Positions 33,713-43,200 of a stretch of 64,000 nucleotides of DNA are shown here, piece after piece. This DNA comes from Hellea sp. (GTDB lineage: Bacteria; Pseudomonadota; Alphaproteobacteria; Caulobacterales; Maricaulaceae). The translations under genes were made by a program, and so were the position numbers. The stretch's first letter is position 1, and every line of letters begins with the position of its first letter. Below the pieces are notes generated by a model. That model saw nothing but the letters and a program-made list of their open reading frames with translations, searched no databases and had not been told where the DNA came from. Location: assembly GCA_013002305.1 (NCBI GenBank), contig JABDKG010000043.1:1-64000 (forward strand), written 5' to 3'.

Positions 33713-34290
33713 GACTATTGGGAATTTCGGTTTTGCCTGCACAGGCTCAAAACAATCCTGATCATATCCCTTATTACGTCCCATCGACGTCAAGCTCGTA
33801 TAACCAACAAGGCTTTAACCTTCCGTCATCCCAACGGGTTACCGGACAAGACGTTATTCGCGCACCTGGCGGCCTCAGCTGCCAAACGGCAATTGCCAGT
33901 AACGGACCGACCCTTGATGTTGGAGTTATCGGAACCAATGATATTTACTCACGCGACTCAGCTGCATTTTATGGCCGTGTAACGGTTCCGCTCGGTAAAA
34001 AACCGAAACGTGTGGATTGTAGCCGTTTATACGATCTCGAGATAGAGCGGCTCAAAATGGAGCTGGCGCTGTTGCGCGCTGGCGGGATGGCCAATATGAT
34101 GTATGATCAGGCCCCGCCGCCTATTCAGCAAATGCCAATAAGTCAAAATCCGGATGACGTCACATTATTGAAGCAGACCGAGCCCAGCCAACAGGCGATG
34201 GTTGTCGACCCTAAACCCGACGAACCTATTGCTACCAATACGGTCAAGGTTGCCGAGGTAAGCGAAGATTCAGAACCAGCTGGAGAATAA
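33676..34290 (+). CDS. exported protein of unknown function, third gene of the operon
   Basis: 204 residues. Signal peptide (GISVLPAQAQ). Low-complexity Ser/Tyr/Gln region after it (STSSSYNQQGFNLPSS), then a short helix-prone stretch (LYDLEIERLKMELALLRAGG) that is probably coiled coil, then a Pro/Asp/Glu-rich tail ending EDSEPAGE. No catalytic motif. SD GGGGGG-like (CAGGGGGGAAGT) lies in the previous gene. Function unknown; likely a surface or periplasmic structural part with the two preceding proteins. Confidence 0.65.
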   Translation: MRKIYRHTLFGLGLLGISVLPAQAQNNPDHIPYYVPSTSSSYNQQGFNLPSSQRVTGQDVIRAPGGLSCQTAIASNGPTLDVGVIGTNDIYSRDSAAFYGRVTVPLGKKPKRVDCSRLYDLEIERLKMELALLRAGGMANMMYDQAPPPIQQMPISQNPDDVTLLKQTEPSQQAMVVDPKPDEPIATNTVKVAEVSEDSEPAGE

Positions 34291-34304
34291 GGTCGTCAAC
34301 GCGA

Positions 34305-36293
34305 TTAAGGCCTGACAATTTCAAACCAGAAATCGGGCTCTTCCAGCAGGTCAAAAAAGTCTTTAATTGACTTTTTCTGAAGCAGGCTTCCCTCAACTGA
34401 AATCGCGCCCTCTTGCATAAGCTGCGCGGATGATTTTTGCTTGGTATTGAGCGCAACCAGACCTTCGCTGGAAATATTAAAGGTCGGCGCCTCGTCATCA
34501 CTATGACCCATGCGGTGATGCAGAGTTCCGTTACTGAGGATCAAGAGCGCCTTCTCGCCGGTATCCGTGACGACAAAGTTGATCTTGCGGTTTTTCTTGG
34601 CAGCTTTCGGGCCGTTGACACGTACGGCCATCAAATCAAACATCAAATCAAGAGGCAGAGCCCGCACCATATCAACCGAACTTGTGTTGGGAGTCGGGAA
34701 ATTTCCAACGCCGTTTCGAAGCTCCATAGCGCCGGTCAGATAAAAATTCCGCCACGATCCGCTCTCGGCCATGTAGCCCATTTGCGTATAAATATTTGCG
34801 AGCAGATCGGCGGCTTCCTGATTTCCGGGTTCAGCGAACATGACGTTACTTAAAGCCGACGCGGCAAAACGGTAATCGCCCGCATCATAGTCCTCGCGGG
34901 CTTTCGCGATGACATTGTCTGCGCCGCCCATATAGGCGACAAATTTCTCTCCTGCCTCAACCGGCCCTAACGGATTGAGATTGGCGGGATTGCCATCGAA
35001 ATAACCAAAATAGAGCTGATATTGCGCCTTGGAATTATGACTGACTGTGCCGTAATAATCCCGATTGTAGAAAGATTTGGCGATCGCGTCCGGCAATTCA
35101 AGCGCCTCCGGTATTTCATGCATCGTGTATCCTTGATTGGCGAGATGCAAGGTTTGGTCATGGATATAGCGGTAAAGATCGCGCTGCCCTTCCCAGAACT
35201 CGGTGATATCTTCCGTGCCCCAGGTCGGCCAATGGTGCGAACCAAATGACACATCGGTTTTGTCTGCATACAGGTAAATTGCCTGATCAATATACTGGCT
35301 CCAGAGACGGCCATCGCGCACTTTCGCGCCGCGCGGTGTGTACATGTTATGAAGCGTCCGATTGATAATTTCGGCCTGACAGAAGGCTTTCCATTTTGGT
35401 AGGTAAAACATGAATTCGGCCGGCGCTTCAGCCCCAAGCGTGAGAATGAAGTTCATTTCCACGCCGTCAACAGTTTCCGTTTGTCCGGTTTGATCAACGA
35501 TGATTGTCGGCCGGATCATTCCCGGAAGACCGGTCGAGACAGCCTGCCCTAATCCAACCCCGACTTGCCCGTCGGCCGCCCGGGGTAACATATTGCCAAA
35601 CATATAGGTAACGCGGCGGCTCATCGCATTGCCGGCGAGTACATTCTCACTGACAGTTTCGCGCGTAAAACCGATCGGCGCAATTATCTCGGTGCCGTTG
35701 GCGACGTCCTCATCGCTCACAATCCCGCGCACGCCGCCATAGTGATCAATATGGGAATGGGTATAGACGACGGCCGTGATCGGACGCTCTCCGAGCTCCT
35801 GATTCACAAGATCCAGGGCGCGTTTTGCGGTTTCTTTGGTGATCAGCGGATCAATGACGATCCAGCCTGTGTCTCCCCTGATGAAGGTCACATTTGAGAG
35901 ATCAAAACCGCGCACCTGATAGATGCCATCGACAACTTCGAACAGGCCGTGTTTGGCATTGAGCTGGCTTTGCCGCCATAGGCTTGGATTGACGCTGTCG
36001 GGCCCGTCGCCGTTTAGAAAATCATAGGCGCCGTAATCATAGGCAGGCGTTCCGTCTTCTGATGTAATCACGCCTTCGGGGAAGGTCGCGATAAAGCCGC
36101 GATCCGCCGCCTCGAAATCCGCGCGGTCGTCAAAATCAAGATATTTCTTAACGGCTTCATTGGCTTCGCGCGTCGCATCGGATACCTCAGCTGTCTCGTA
36201 AGCTAGCGGCGCCGTAACCGGCGTTTTGTCCGGCTGTATGTCGGCTTGGCAAGCCGAAAGAACCACGACCATTATGAGCAGAAAATATTTCAT
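34305..36293 (-). CDS. SdsA-type alkyl sulfatase (metallo-beta-lactamase fold), lipoprotein
   Basis: 662 residues, normal for SdsA1/BDS1 alkylsulfatases. Lipoprotein signal (VVVLSAC, Cys 15). The zinc site THSHIDHYGG is at about 178-187, followed by the dimerisation domain (DVSFGSHHWPTWG, QLYFGYFDGNPANLNP) and a C-terminal SCP2-like part (KINFVVTDTGEKALLILSNG). Releases sulfate from alkyl sulfates such as dodecyl sulfate outside the cytoplasm. Overlaps the upstream GMC gene by four bases, so the operon would turn alkyl sulfate into alcohol, aldehyde and acid. Confidence 0.9.
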   Translation of the reverse strand: MKYFLLIMVVVLSACQADIQPDKTPVTAPLAYETAEVSDATREANEAVKKYLDFDDRADFEAADRGFIATFPEGVITSEDGTPAYDYGAYDFLNGDGPDSVNPSLWRQSQLNAKHGLFEVVDGIYQVRGFDLSNVTFIRGDTGWIVIDPLITKETAKRALDLVNQELGERPITAVVYTHSHIDHYGGVRGIVSDEDVANGTEIIAPIGFTRETVSENVLAGNAMSRRVTYMFGNMLPRAADGQVGVGLGQAVSTGLPGMIRPTIIVDQTGQTETVDGVEMNFILTLGAEAPAEFMFYLPKWKAFCQAEIINRTLHNMYTPRGAKVRDGRLWSQYIDQAIYLYADKTDVSFGSHHWPTWGTEDITEFWEGQRDLYRYIHDQTLHLANQGYTMHEIPEALELPDAIAKSFYNRDYYGTVSHNSKAQYQLYFGYFDGNPANLNPLGPVEAGEKFVAYMGGADNVIAKAREDYDAGDYRFAASALSNVMFAEPGNQEAADLLANIYTQMGYMAESGSWRNFYLTGAMELRNGVGNFPTPNTSSVDMVRALPLDLMFDLMAVRVNGPKAAKKNRKINFVVTDTGEKALLILSNGTLHHRMGHSDDEAPTFNISSEGLVALNTKQKSSAQLMQEGAISVEGSLLQKKSIKDFFDLLEEPDFWFEIVRP

Positions 36294-37891
36294 ACAGCAG
36301 CCCAGTCCTCTTTGATCATATCCGCGCCTTTTTCGGCGATCATAATGGCCGGCGCATTGGTGTTACCGGAATTCACATTCGGCATGATTGAGGCGTCAAT
36401 CACGCGCAGCCCTTTGAGGCCGTGAACGCGCAAGCGATCATCAACAACCGCCATATCATCATGACCCATTTTACACGTGCCAACCGGATGATATTGCGTA
36501 TCGGCTCTGGCGCGTATATCCGCCTTAAGCGCTTCCGTGTCGGTTGTGCCGGCAATATAAAAAGGCTTGCCGCGGATCTCATCAAAAGCAGGGGCTTCTA
36601 AAATTTGCGTCATCATTTTGGCGCCACGGACCAGCGTATCCATATCGCGTTCATCTTTAAGAAACGCCGGATCAATGGCCGGCGGCGCGGACGGGTCAGC
36701 CGATTTCAGCCATAGACTACCGCGGCTTTTAGGCCGCAATACACAAACGTGACAGCTATAGCCATGTCCCCAATGCAGCTTTCGGCCATGATCATCAACG
36801 GCAGCTCTGACCATGACGAGCGAGATGTCCGGGGCCGGTTCGGATCGATCCGTATACAGAAAGCCGCCGCTTTCCGCGAGATTGGAAGAGAGCATACCGG
36901 TGCGGTTCTTTCGATATTTGAAAATCTCGCCGAGCATCCTGAAGCTCCCCATTATGGATACCCCCAGATTATCTTTAACCTTGGCGTTATAGGAGATGAT
37001 GTAATCAATATGGTCCTGCAGATTTTCGCCGACGCCGGGTAGGTCATGGACTTGCGCGATACCGTGGGGCTCGAGCTTATCGTTTGGCCCAATACCGGAC
37101 AAAAGCATCAATTGCGGCGAGCCGAAGGCCCCGCCGGATAAAATCACTTCGCGCCGCGCCGTAATCGTCCGCGGCTTCTTTTTGACCTTACAATTAACGC
37201 CAACCGCCTTTCCGTCTTCGACAATGACTTTTTCAGCCATGGCATGGGTAATGACGGTCAGATTGTGCCGATCCATATGGTCATCCAAAAACGCCCGAGC
37301 CGTATTCCAGCGCTCGCCGTCTTTGTGTGTGACTTCATACATGCCAAGCCCCTCCTGCTGAGCACCATTAAAATCATCAGTTAACGGCATTTGGGTTTGA
37401 CGACCGGCCTCAAGGAACACATCGCTGATCGAACCTGCGCTTCTCAGAGGCTGGACATGGAGAGGGCCATCCTGACCATGATATTCATTGGCACCGGCCG
37501 ATCTATTTTCGCTTTTTTTGAAATAAGGCAGCACGTCTTTGAACGACCAGCCTTTATTTCCAAGCCGCGCCCATTCATCATAATCATATTTGTTGCCGCG
37601 AACATAAATCATGGCGTTAATGCTGGAGGATCCGCCCAGAACCTTGCCGCGAGGCTGATAACCTTGACGACCATTGAGGCCGGCTTGCGGTTCCGTTTCA
37701 AAGCGCCAGTTCCGCTTGCCCAGCACCATATTCCAAATCGTCACGCCGGGCGTAAAAACGCTCCAATGTTTGTGGGTTCCGCCCGCTTCTAAAAGGCAAA
37801 CCGACACATTTGGGTCTTCAGACAAGCGTCCGGCCAAAACGCAGCCCGCACTTCCCGCACCAACAATGACGTAATCAAACTCGTCCGCCAT
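36290..37891 (-). CDS. GMC oxidoreductase, long-chain alcohol dehydrogenase-like
   Basis: 533 residues. FAD motif DYVIVGAGSAGCVLAGRLSED, GGSSSINAMIYVRG, and the C-terminal YHPVGTCKMG and DASIMPNVNSGNTNAPAIMIAEKGAD with catalytic His and Asn define the choline dehydrogenase/AlkJ-type GMC family. In this operon the natural role is to oxidise the alcohol released by the alkylsulfatase. Seven bases separate it from the aldehyde dehydrogenase gene. Confidence 0.9.
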   Translation of the reverse strand: MADEFDYVIVGAGSAGCVLAGRLSEDPNVSVCLLEAGGTHKHWSVFTPGVTIWNMVLGKRNWRFETEPQAGLNGRQGYQPRGKVLGGSSSINAMIYVRGNKYDYDEWARLGNKGWSFKDVLPYFKKSENRSAGANEYHGQDGPLHVQPLRSAGSISDVFLEAGRQTQMPLTDDFNGAQQEGLGMYEVTHKDGERWNTARAFLDDHMDRHNLTVITHAMAEKVIVEDGKAVGVNCKVKKKPRTITARREVILSGGAFGSPQLMLLSGIGPNDKLEPHGIAQVHDLPGVGENLQDHIDYIISYNAKVKDNLGVSIMGSFRMLGEIFKYRKNRTGMLSSNLAESGGFLYTDRSEPAPDISLVMVRAAVDDHGRKLHWGHGYSCHVCVLRPKSRGSLWLKSADPSAPPAIDPAFLKDERDMDTLVRGAKMMTQILEAPAFDEIRGKPFYIAGTTDTEALKADIRARADTQYHPVGTCKMGHDDMAVVDDRLRVHGLKGLRVIDASIMPNVNSGNTNAPAIMIAEKGADMIKEDWAAV

Positions 37892-37898
37892 TTTCGGT

Positions 37899-39305
37899 CT
37901 ACATAATCTTCTTCATCATTTTCAGCATCTTCTCGGTCTTGGGGCCATAGGGCGGATGCAGCATTTTGCCTTGGCTAAACCGGCTTTGGGTGAACACGCC
38001 TTTGAGATGGGAAAATGTATTAAACCCGGCTTCGCCGTGATAGGCGCCCATACCTGAGGGACCAACGCCGCCAAACGGGATGTCTTCCTGAATGACATGC
38101 CAGGCCACATCATTGACTGAAACACCGCCGGAAATGCTTTCATTCAAAACACGGTTTTCTTTTTTCTTGTTTTTTCCGAACCAATAGAGCGCCAAAGGGC
38201 GTTCGCGTTTTTGGACATAATCGAGCGCGTCATCGAGGCTATCACTGGCGACAACCGGCAGGAGCGGGCCGAAGATTTCTTCCTGCATAATTTTCATATC
38301 CGGCGTCGTATCGGTTACAATCGTCAAAGGCACGCGGCGTTCTTTGGCAAGTTGCTGTTTGTCATCATCGCCGGCCGTGCGGATTTTCGCGCCTTTATTT
38401 TCCGCGTCTTCGAGCAGACCCTGGAGACGCGCATAATGGTTATCCGCAATGATTGAAGTATAGTCCGGATTGCCGGCGACTTTGGGATAGAACTTTTCGG
38501 CTTGCTGGATCATCGCCTCGGAGAAAGCGTTGATTTTTGCGCCCGGCATCAGAACATAATCCGGCGCAACGCAGGTTTGACCCGCATTTAAAAGCTTGCC
38601 ATTGGCAATGCGTGCAACACTGGTATTCATGTCGGCGCTCTCGTCAATAATGGTTGGAGATTTGCCGCCAAGCTCAAGCGTGACTGGCGTCAGATTTTTA
38701 GCAGCAGCCTCGGCCACGATCCGTCCGACATTGGTCGAACCCGTAAACAGCAAATGATCGAAAGGCAGACTGGAAAATTCCTGGGCAACATCGACGCCGC
38801 CAACAGCGACATATACTTCATCTTCTGAGAAAATTCCGGCGAGCACGTCCTTTAACAGCTGCGATAATTTCGGTGTATATTCGCTGGGCTTGATCATGAC
38901 CCGATTACCGGCACCCAGCGCGGCGATGAGCGGCATAATTGCAAGCTGTAGCGGGTAATTCCAAGGGCTGATAATACCAACGACGCCCAGCGGTTGCGGG
39001 ACGATTTTATTGCTTCCGGGCTTGAACTGCATGGCCGTTGGGGCTCGGCGGGTCCGCATCCATTTCGGCGTGTGTTTGAGTGCGTGCGATATACCGCCCT
39101 GAATGACCATCACCTCGGCCAGTGTTGTTTCTACAAATGAACGATTGCCAAAATCCTCGGATATAACGCGCTGAAACTCGGTTTCATGGGTTTTGATCGC
39201 GTTGCCAAGCTTCTTAAGGTTGGCTTTTCGCGTAGCCCAGCCAATATTGGGCGCGCCATTAAAGGCCGATTTTTGTCTATCAAATATGTTCTGAAGATCG
39301 CTCAT
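37899..39305 (-). CDS. aldehyde dehydrogenase (coniferyl/fatty aldehyde type)
   Basis: 468 residues from the ATG at 39305, which has GAGGGA eight bases upstream; the track start at 39311 would be too close to that SD. Contains VTLELGGKSPTII (catalytic Glu), NAGQTCVAPDYV (catalytic Cys) and NYPLQLAIMPLIAALGAGN, the short N-terminus and order of ALDH3-like coniferyl aldehyde dehydrogenases. Probably oxidises the fatty aldehyde to acid. A palindrome 15 bases upstream likely controls the operon. Confidence 0.9.
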   Translation of the reverse strand: MSDLQNIFDRQKSAFNGAPNIGWATRKANLKKLGNAIKTHETEFQRVISEDFGNRSFVETTLAEVMVIQGGISHALKHTPKWMRTRRAPTAMQFKPGSNKIVPQPLGVVGIISPWNYPLQLAIMPLIAALGAGNRVMIKPSEYTPKLSQLLKDVLAGIFSEDEVYVAVGGVDVAQEFSSLPFDHLLFTGSTNVGRIVAEAAAKNLTPVTLELGGKSPTIIDESADMNTSVARIANGKLLNAGQTCVAPDYVLMPGAKINAFSEAMIQQAEKFYPKVAGNPDYTSIIADNHYARLQGLLEDAENKGAKIRTAGDDDKQQLAKERRVPLTIVTDTTPDMKIMQEEIFGPLLPVVASDSLDDALDYVQKRERPLALYWFGKNKKKENRVLNESISGGVSVNDVAWHVIQEDIPFGGVGPSGMGAYHGEAGFNTFSHLKGVFTQSRFSQGKMLHPPYGPKTEKMLKMMKKIM

Positions 39306-39320
39306 CACCATTCCCTCACT

Positions 39321-39338
39321 TATGCATGTTTTTGCATA
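39321..39338. promoter_or_regulatory. operator-like palindrome TATGCA-N6-TGCATA
   Basis: Same half-sites and spacing as the palindrome at 16504-16523. It stands directly upstream of the aldehyde dehydrogenase/GMC/alkylsulfatase operon. Confidence 0.55.
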
Positions 39339-39369
39339 TTATGACGAGGATGAAGGCGCGGCGCAATGG

Positions 39370-40161
39370 CTAAAGACTATAGCGCAGTGAACAGCACGAT
39401 ACGGCCCCGTCAATCTTGGCGACTTCGCTGGTTGGGACCGTAAGGACATCAAAACCCATTGCGCCGAGCATCTTGGCTGTTTCAGGCGCCTCAGCGGACA
39501 TAATGATCTTATCATTGACGCGAATAACATTAGCGCCTTGCGGCTCGTTTTCCGGCGATGTCACAACTTCAAAACCATCAAAACATCCTGACGCGGCCAA
39601 AGATGGCGTGGCTAATGCCGTGCGTTCATCGAGAAGGCTCGAATGGGTTTTAAAATGGAGGATGTCTTTCGGCGTGGTCACAGTCCGAAGCTCATAACCA
39701 AAGTCGTCGACGAGTTTAGCCAGATCATCTGCTCCGGCCTGCGAGGTCCGGTCCGATAGTCCCGCGAAAATCACATCATCAAAGGCCAGAATATCCCCGC
39801 CGTCAATGGGCCCGGTTAGGTCGGTTTGAATTATATTTTTGAAATATTGCGCGCCGTCTTCGACCAGTGCTTTTGGCTCCCCGGCCCGGCTTTCCGCGCC
39901 GGGATTGAGCAGGATGGCGACCCCGTCCAGAACAAGTGCCGCATCTTCGACGAAAACACTATCGGGAAAGTCTTCTTGGGCCGGCATAATATTGACGGTT
40001 ACGCCCGCTGCATTCAACGCCTCAATGTAAATTTTATGTTGCCGTAAAAGCAGCTCCGGGTGCGGGTTTTCGGATAGGTCGAGTCGCAATCCATTTGTCA
40101 CCGAGTTCGCCGGTTCGCGGCAAAGCGCATGGGTGAAGTGATATGATCGATAAACTGACAT
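39370..40161 (-). CDS. dimethylargininase-like amidinohydrolase (DDAH)
   Basis: 263 residues from the ATG at 40161 (track extends to 40197). Motifs FTHALCREPANSVTNGLR, FPDSVFVEDAALVL, GPIDGGDIL, LHFKTHSSLLDE and the C-terminal DGAVSCCSLRYS with the catalytic Cys are those of the arginine deiminase superfamily, DDAH branch. Hydrolyses methylated arginines (or another guanidine) to citrulline and an amine. Divergent from the large exported protein gene with a 94-bp gap. Confidence 0.88.
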   Translation of the reverse strand: MSVYRSYHFTHALCREPANSVTNGLRLDLSENPHPELLLRQHKIYIEALNAAGVTVNIMPAQEDFPDSVFVEDAALVLDGVAILLNPGAESRAGEPKALVEDGAQYFKNIIQTDLTGPIDGGDILAFDDVIFAGLSDRTSQAGADDLAKLVDDFGYELRTVTTPKDILHFKTHSSLLDERTALATPSLAASGCFDGFEVVTSPENEPQGANVIRVNDKIIMSAEAPETAKMLGAMGFDVLTVPTSEVAKIDGAVSCCSLRYSL

Positions 40162-40255
40162 GTAATTTAAGCCCTTCTTAGCGAAATTCTTAGCCAAAGG
40201 TTAAGGATTTTTCGCGATAAGAAATTAATTATTTTGCCGAATAAATAGACTTGTT

Positions 40256-43200
40256 ATGCGTAAATATATCCAGAGATTATTCCTCACGCTGTCCGTGGCA
40301 CTTTGCACCGTCGGTAGCGCCTATGCGCATGGCGCGTGGCTGGACATTCCAACAATAAGATATTCAGCAGCGACCGAGGCACAGATTCAGGCCAATATCG
40401 ACGCCGGTAACAGTCCCATCATGCCCGGCGATATCGTAGAGGTTATCTCCGAATTCGGCGTCATAACAGATGGAACATTATCGGGACCCAATGGATATTT
40501 TACCTTTTATATTCCGAACGGTACAACGGTCGTCGGAGCCTCCTATGTCGATGCCAGTGAATCGGACATCCCGGTTCGAACGGCCACCAGCGCAGTATCG
40601 GGGGAAGGTATATCCAAAGGATGGGGGCCCCGTGGCGAACAGAGCTTTGACGTTACCGCAAATGGCTGGAACCCGTCTCCACTGCCGACGCTTTGTACCG
40701 CTAACGGGCTGACCGCCGAAAACTGTAATGCGGGCCTGGCCTATATTTACGGGGATACGGGTATATTTTACTCAACCGATCCCGACACAGCCCTTTATAC
40801 GGGAGACGGTACGGAGGTTGCCAACCTGACCAATGGTTACAGGATTAATCCGACAAATGGCGCCCCGTGGCCCTCAATAGGCGGTACGGGAGACGCGCGC
40901 ATTCACAATAAATGGGACGCCGTTCAATCCAACGCATTTGGGTCGACATCTGCGTTGGCCAATCCCGGATTTTCAGCGCTTGAGAACACATCCATCGCAG
41001 ACGGCAGGGGTACGACGCCATTCAGGACGGGTAGCGTTGTCGCCGGGCCGGATTCCGGCTCGCCTTTGGACCGTTACGGCACAGTCGGGCCTTGGAACCG
41101 TATTTCCTATAGCGGGTCTTGTTTGGCCGGACTGCCTTCGGACGGGCCCGCCAATAGTGCAGGCGCAATATATCCCGAGACCCCGACCGGCGCTAATTCT
41201 GTCGAGGTTTGTGTCCCCACTTCATCCGGCGTGTTACTCAGCGAATCCTCGCCGTTACCGAGCGGGACGACGGCTGTGCGATGGGCGACCGGCGGCGTTA
41301 CGGCCGGCGAAACCCATTACATCAAAATACGATTATCGGTGTCTGATCCAACCTTGATCAAATCGTATAATGCCGAGGCCACCGGCGGCGACTCTACCGA
41401 GGGCGCGGCCAACGGAAACGACAATCCATGGCGATATTATGTCGGCGGAGCGGGGACTCCGGCTCCGGGATTTGCCAACAGAATGGCGATCTCTAAATCC
41501 ATCGTTCAGGTCAATGGCAGCCCCTATACAGCGGGCGCGCCGATTCCGGTGGACGCGACGGTCCGATACCGCATCGGTTACGGTAATACGGGCCTTGCCG
41601 ATCAGACCAATGTCGTGATCAGCGATATATTGCCGCCGGAAACCGTGTCGACGGCGAATTTTACTATCATTAGCGGTCCGGATATTCGTCCCGGCAGTAA
41701 TCCCAGTGGTGGGACTTTTAACTTTCTGACGATCCCGACGCTCACGACGGGCGCGGGCGGCGGTATCGAATTCGATGTCGTAACAGATAGCATTGTCGAT
41801 GACGTCGTGACAAATACAGCGGAAGTTGTCAGCAACGAGATTACCACACCGATCACGTCAAGTGCCAGTGCTGTGGTCATTTATGACGGCCCCGCCGATC
41901 AGAGCGATGCGCCCTTAACCGGAACCAATTATGACAATGCTGTTCACGCCATCGTATCAGGTGTGCAATTGGGCGCCGGGGTCACAGCAGAAAGCGCGCC
42001 TTATGACAGCCCGAATGCTGATGGCGATGTTGATGACGGGATAACTTTTCCAGCTTTAACCCATGGACTTTCAGCAACTTTATCGGCAGAGGTTTCCGGA
42101 TCCGGCGGGTTTCTGCAGGGCTGGATCGACTGGAATGACGATGGAGACTGGGACGACTTCGATGAACAAATTGCCAGCGATTTGCAGGACGGGGACAGCG
42201 ATGGTCAAATATCTATTCCGGTTTCAATTCCTTATTCCGGCACCTCGACTTCGACCATCGCCCGGTTTCGCTGGTCACAGACTGCGGCGCTGAATTCTAC
42301 CCAGTTTGCGGACGCTGGAGAAGTTGAAGATTATCTCGTCAACATTACCTCGGACCCGAATGTAACACCAACCTGTCCGGCCGGATTCACCTACAGTATG
42401 ACTTCCGGAAACGCGGCATCGGTGACAGATCATAGCGGCGCCAGCGATACTGGCAGAGCCCTGGGGGCGATTGCGGCAGCCGGTACATCTCCGGCGGACC
42501 CCATCTCGTCGCTGCTTAACAATACAGGAGAGTACCTAACGGTCGAGCTCGGGCACCTCATGCCCGACGGAGCACAATTGATTCTTTCTCTTGCCCGCGG
42601 GGCCGGCGCGAACGGCGATAATGCGCTCGCGGAAATTTTTGTGTCCGCCGACAATGTCAACTATACGTCCATGGGCACGTATGGCGCCGGCGGCGATTTT
42701 CCGTCGGCCGTTCAGGACACGACCGAGCAGATCGCCTTTTCCGTCCCGAATACCGGCGCCAAATTTGTCCGTTTCGACAATCTCAACGCGGACGAAATTC
42801 TGATCGACGGAGCCGAATATTCTGACGCCTGTATTCCAGATGGTATTGAAGACCATTCCGATGCCCCGCTGACGGGTACGAATTATGGCAATGCCATTCA
42901 CACTTATGACGCACAATATTATATGGGCTATGGTGTGTCGCCCGAAAATGCGCCTTACGATTCGCCTAATGCAGACGGCGATGTTGATGACGGTGTAACC
43001 CTGCCGCCTCTGCAGCAGGATCAGGTTTCGTTTATACCGGTTGACGTCACCGGTGTTGCCGGAAAATTGCAGGCCTGGGCCGACTGGAACGGTGATGGCG
43101 ACTGGGACGACGCCGGCGAACAGCTTATCGTAGATTATGAAGATCTCGATAATGACGGCACTATAAATGTGCCGATCACAGTCCCCGAAAATGCTTCAAC

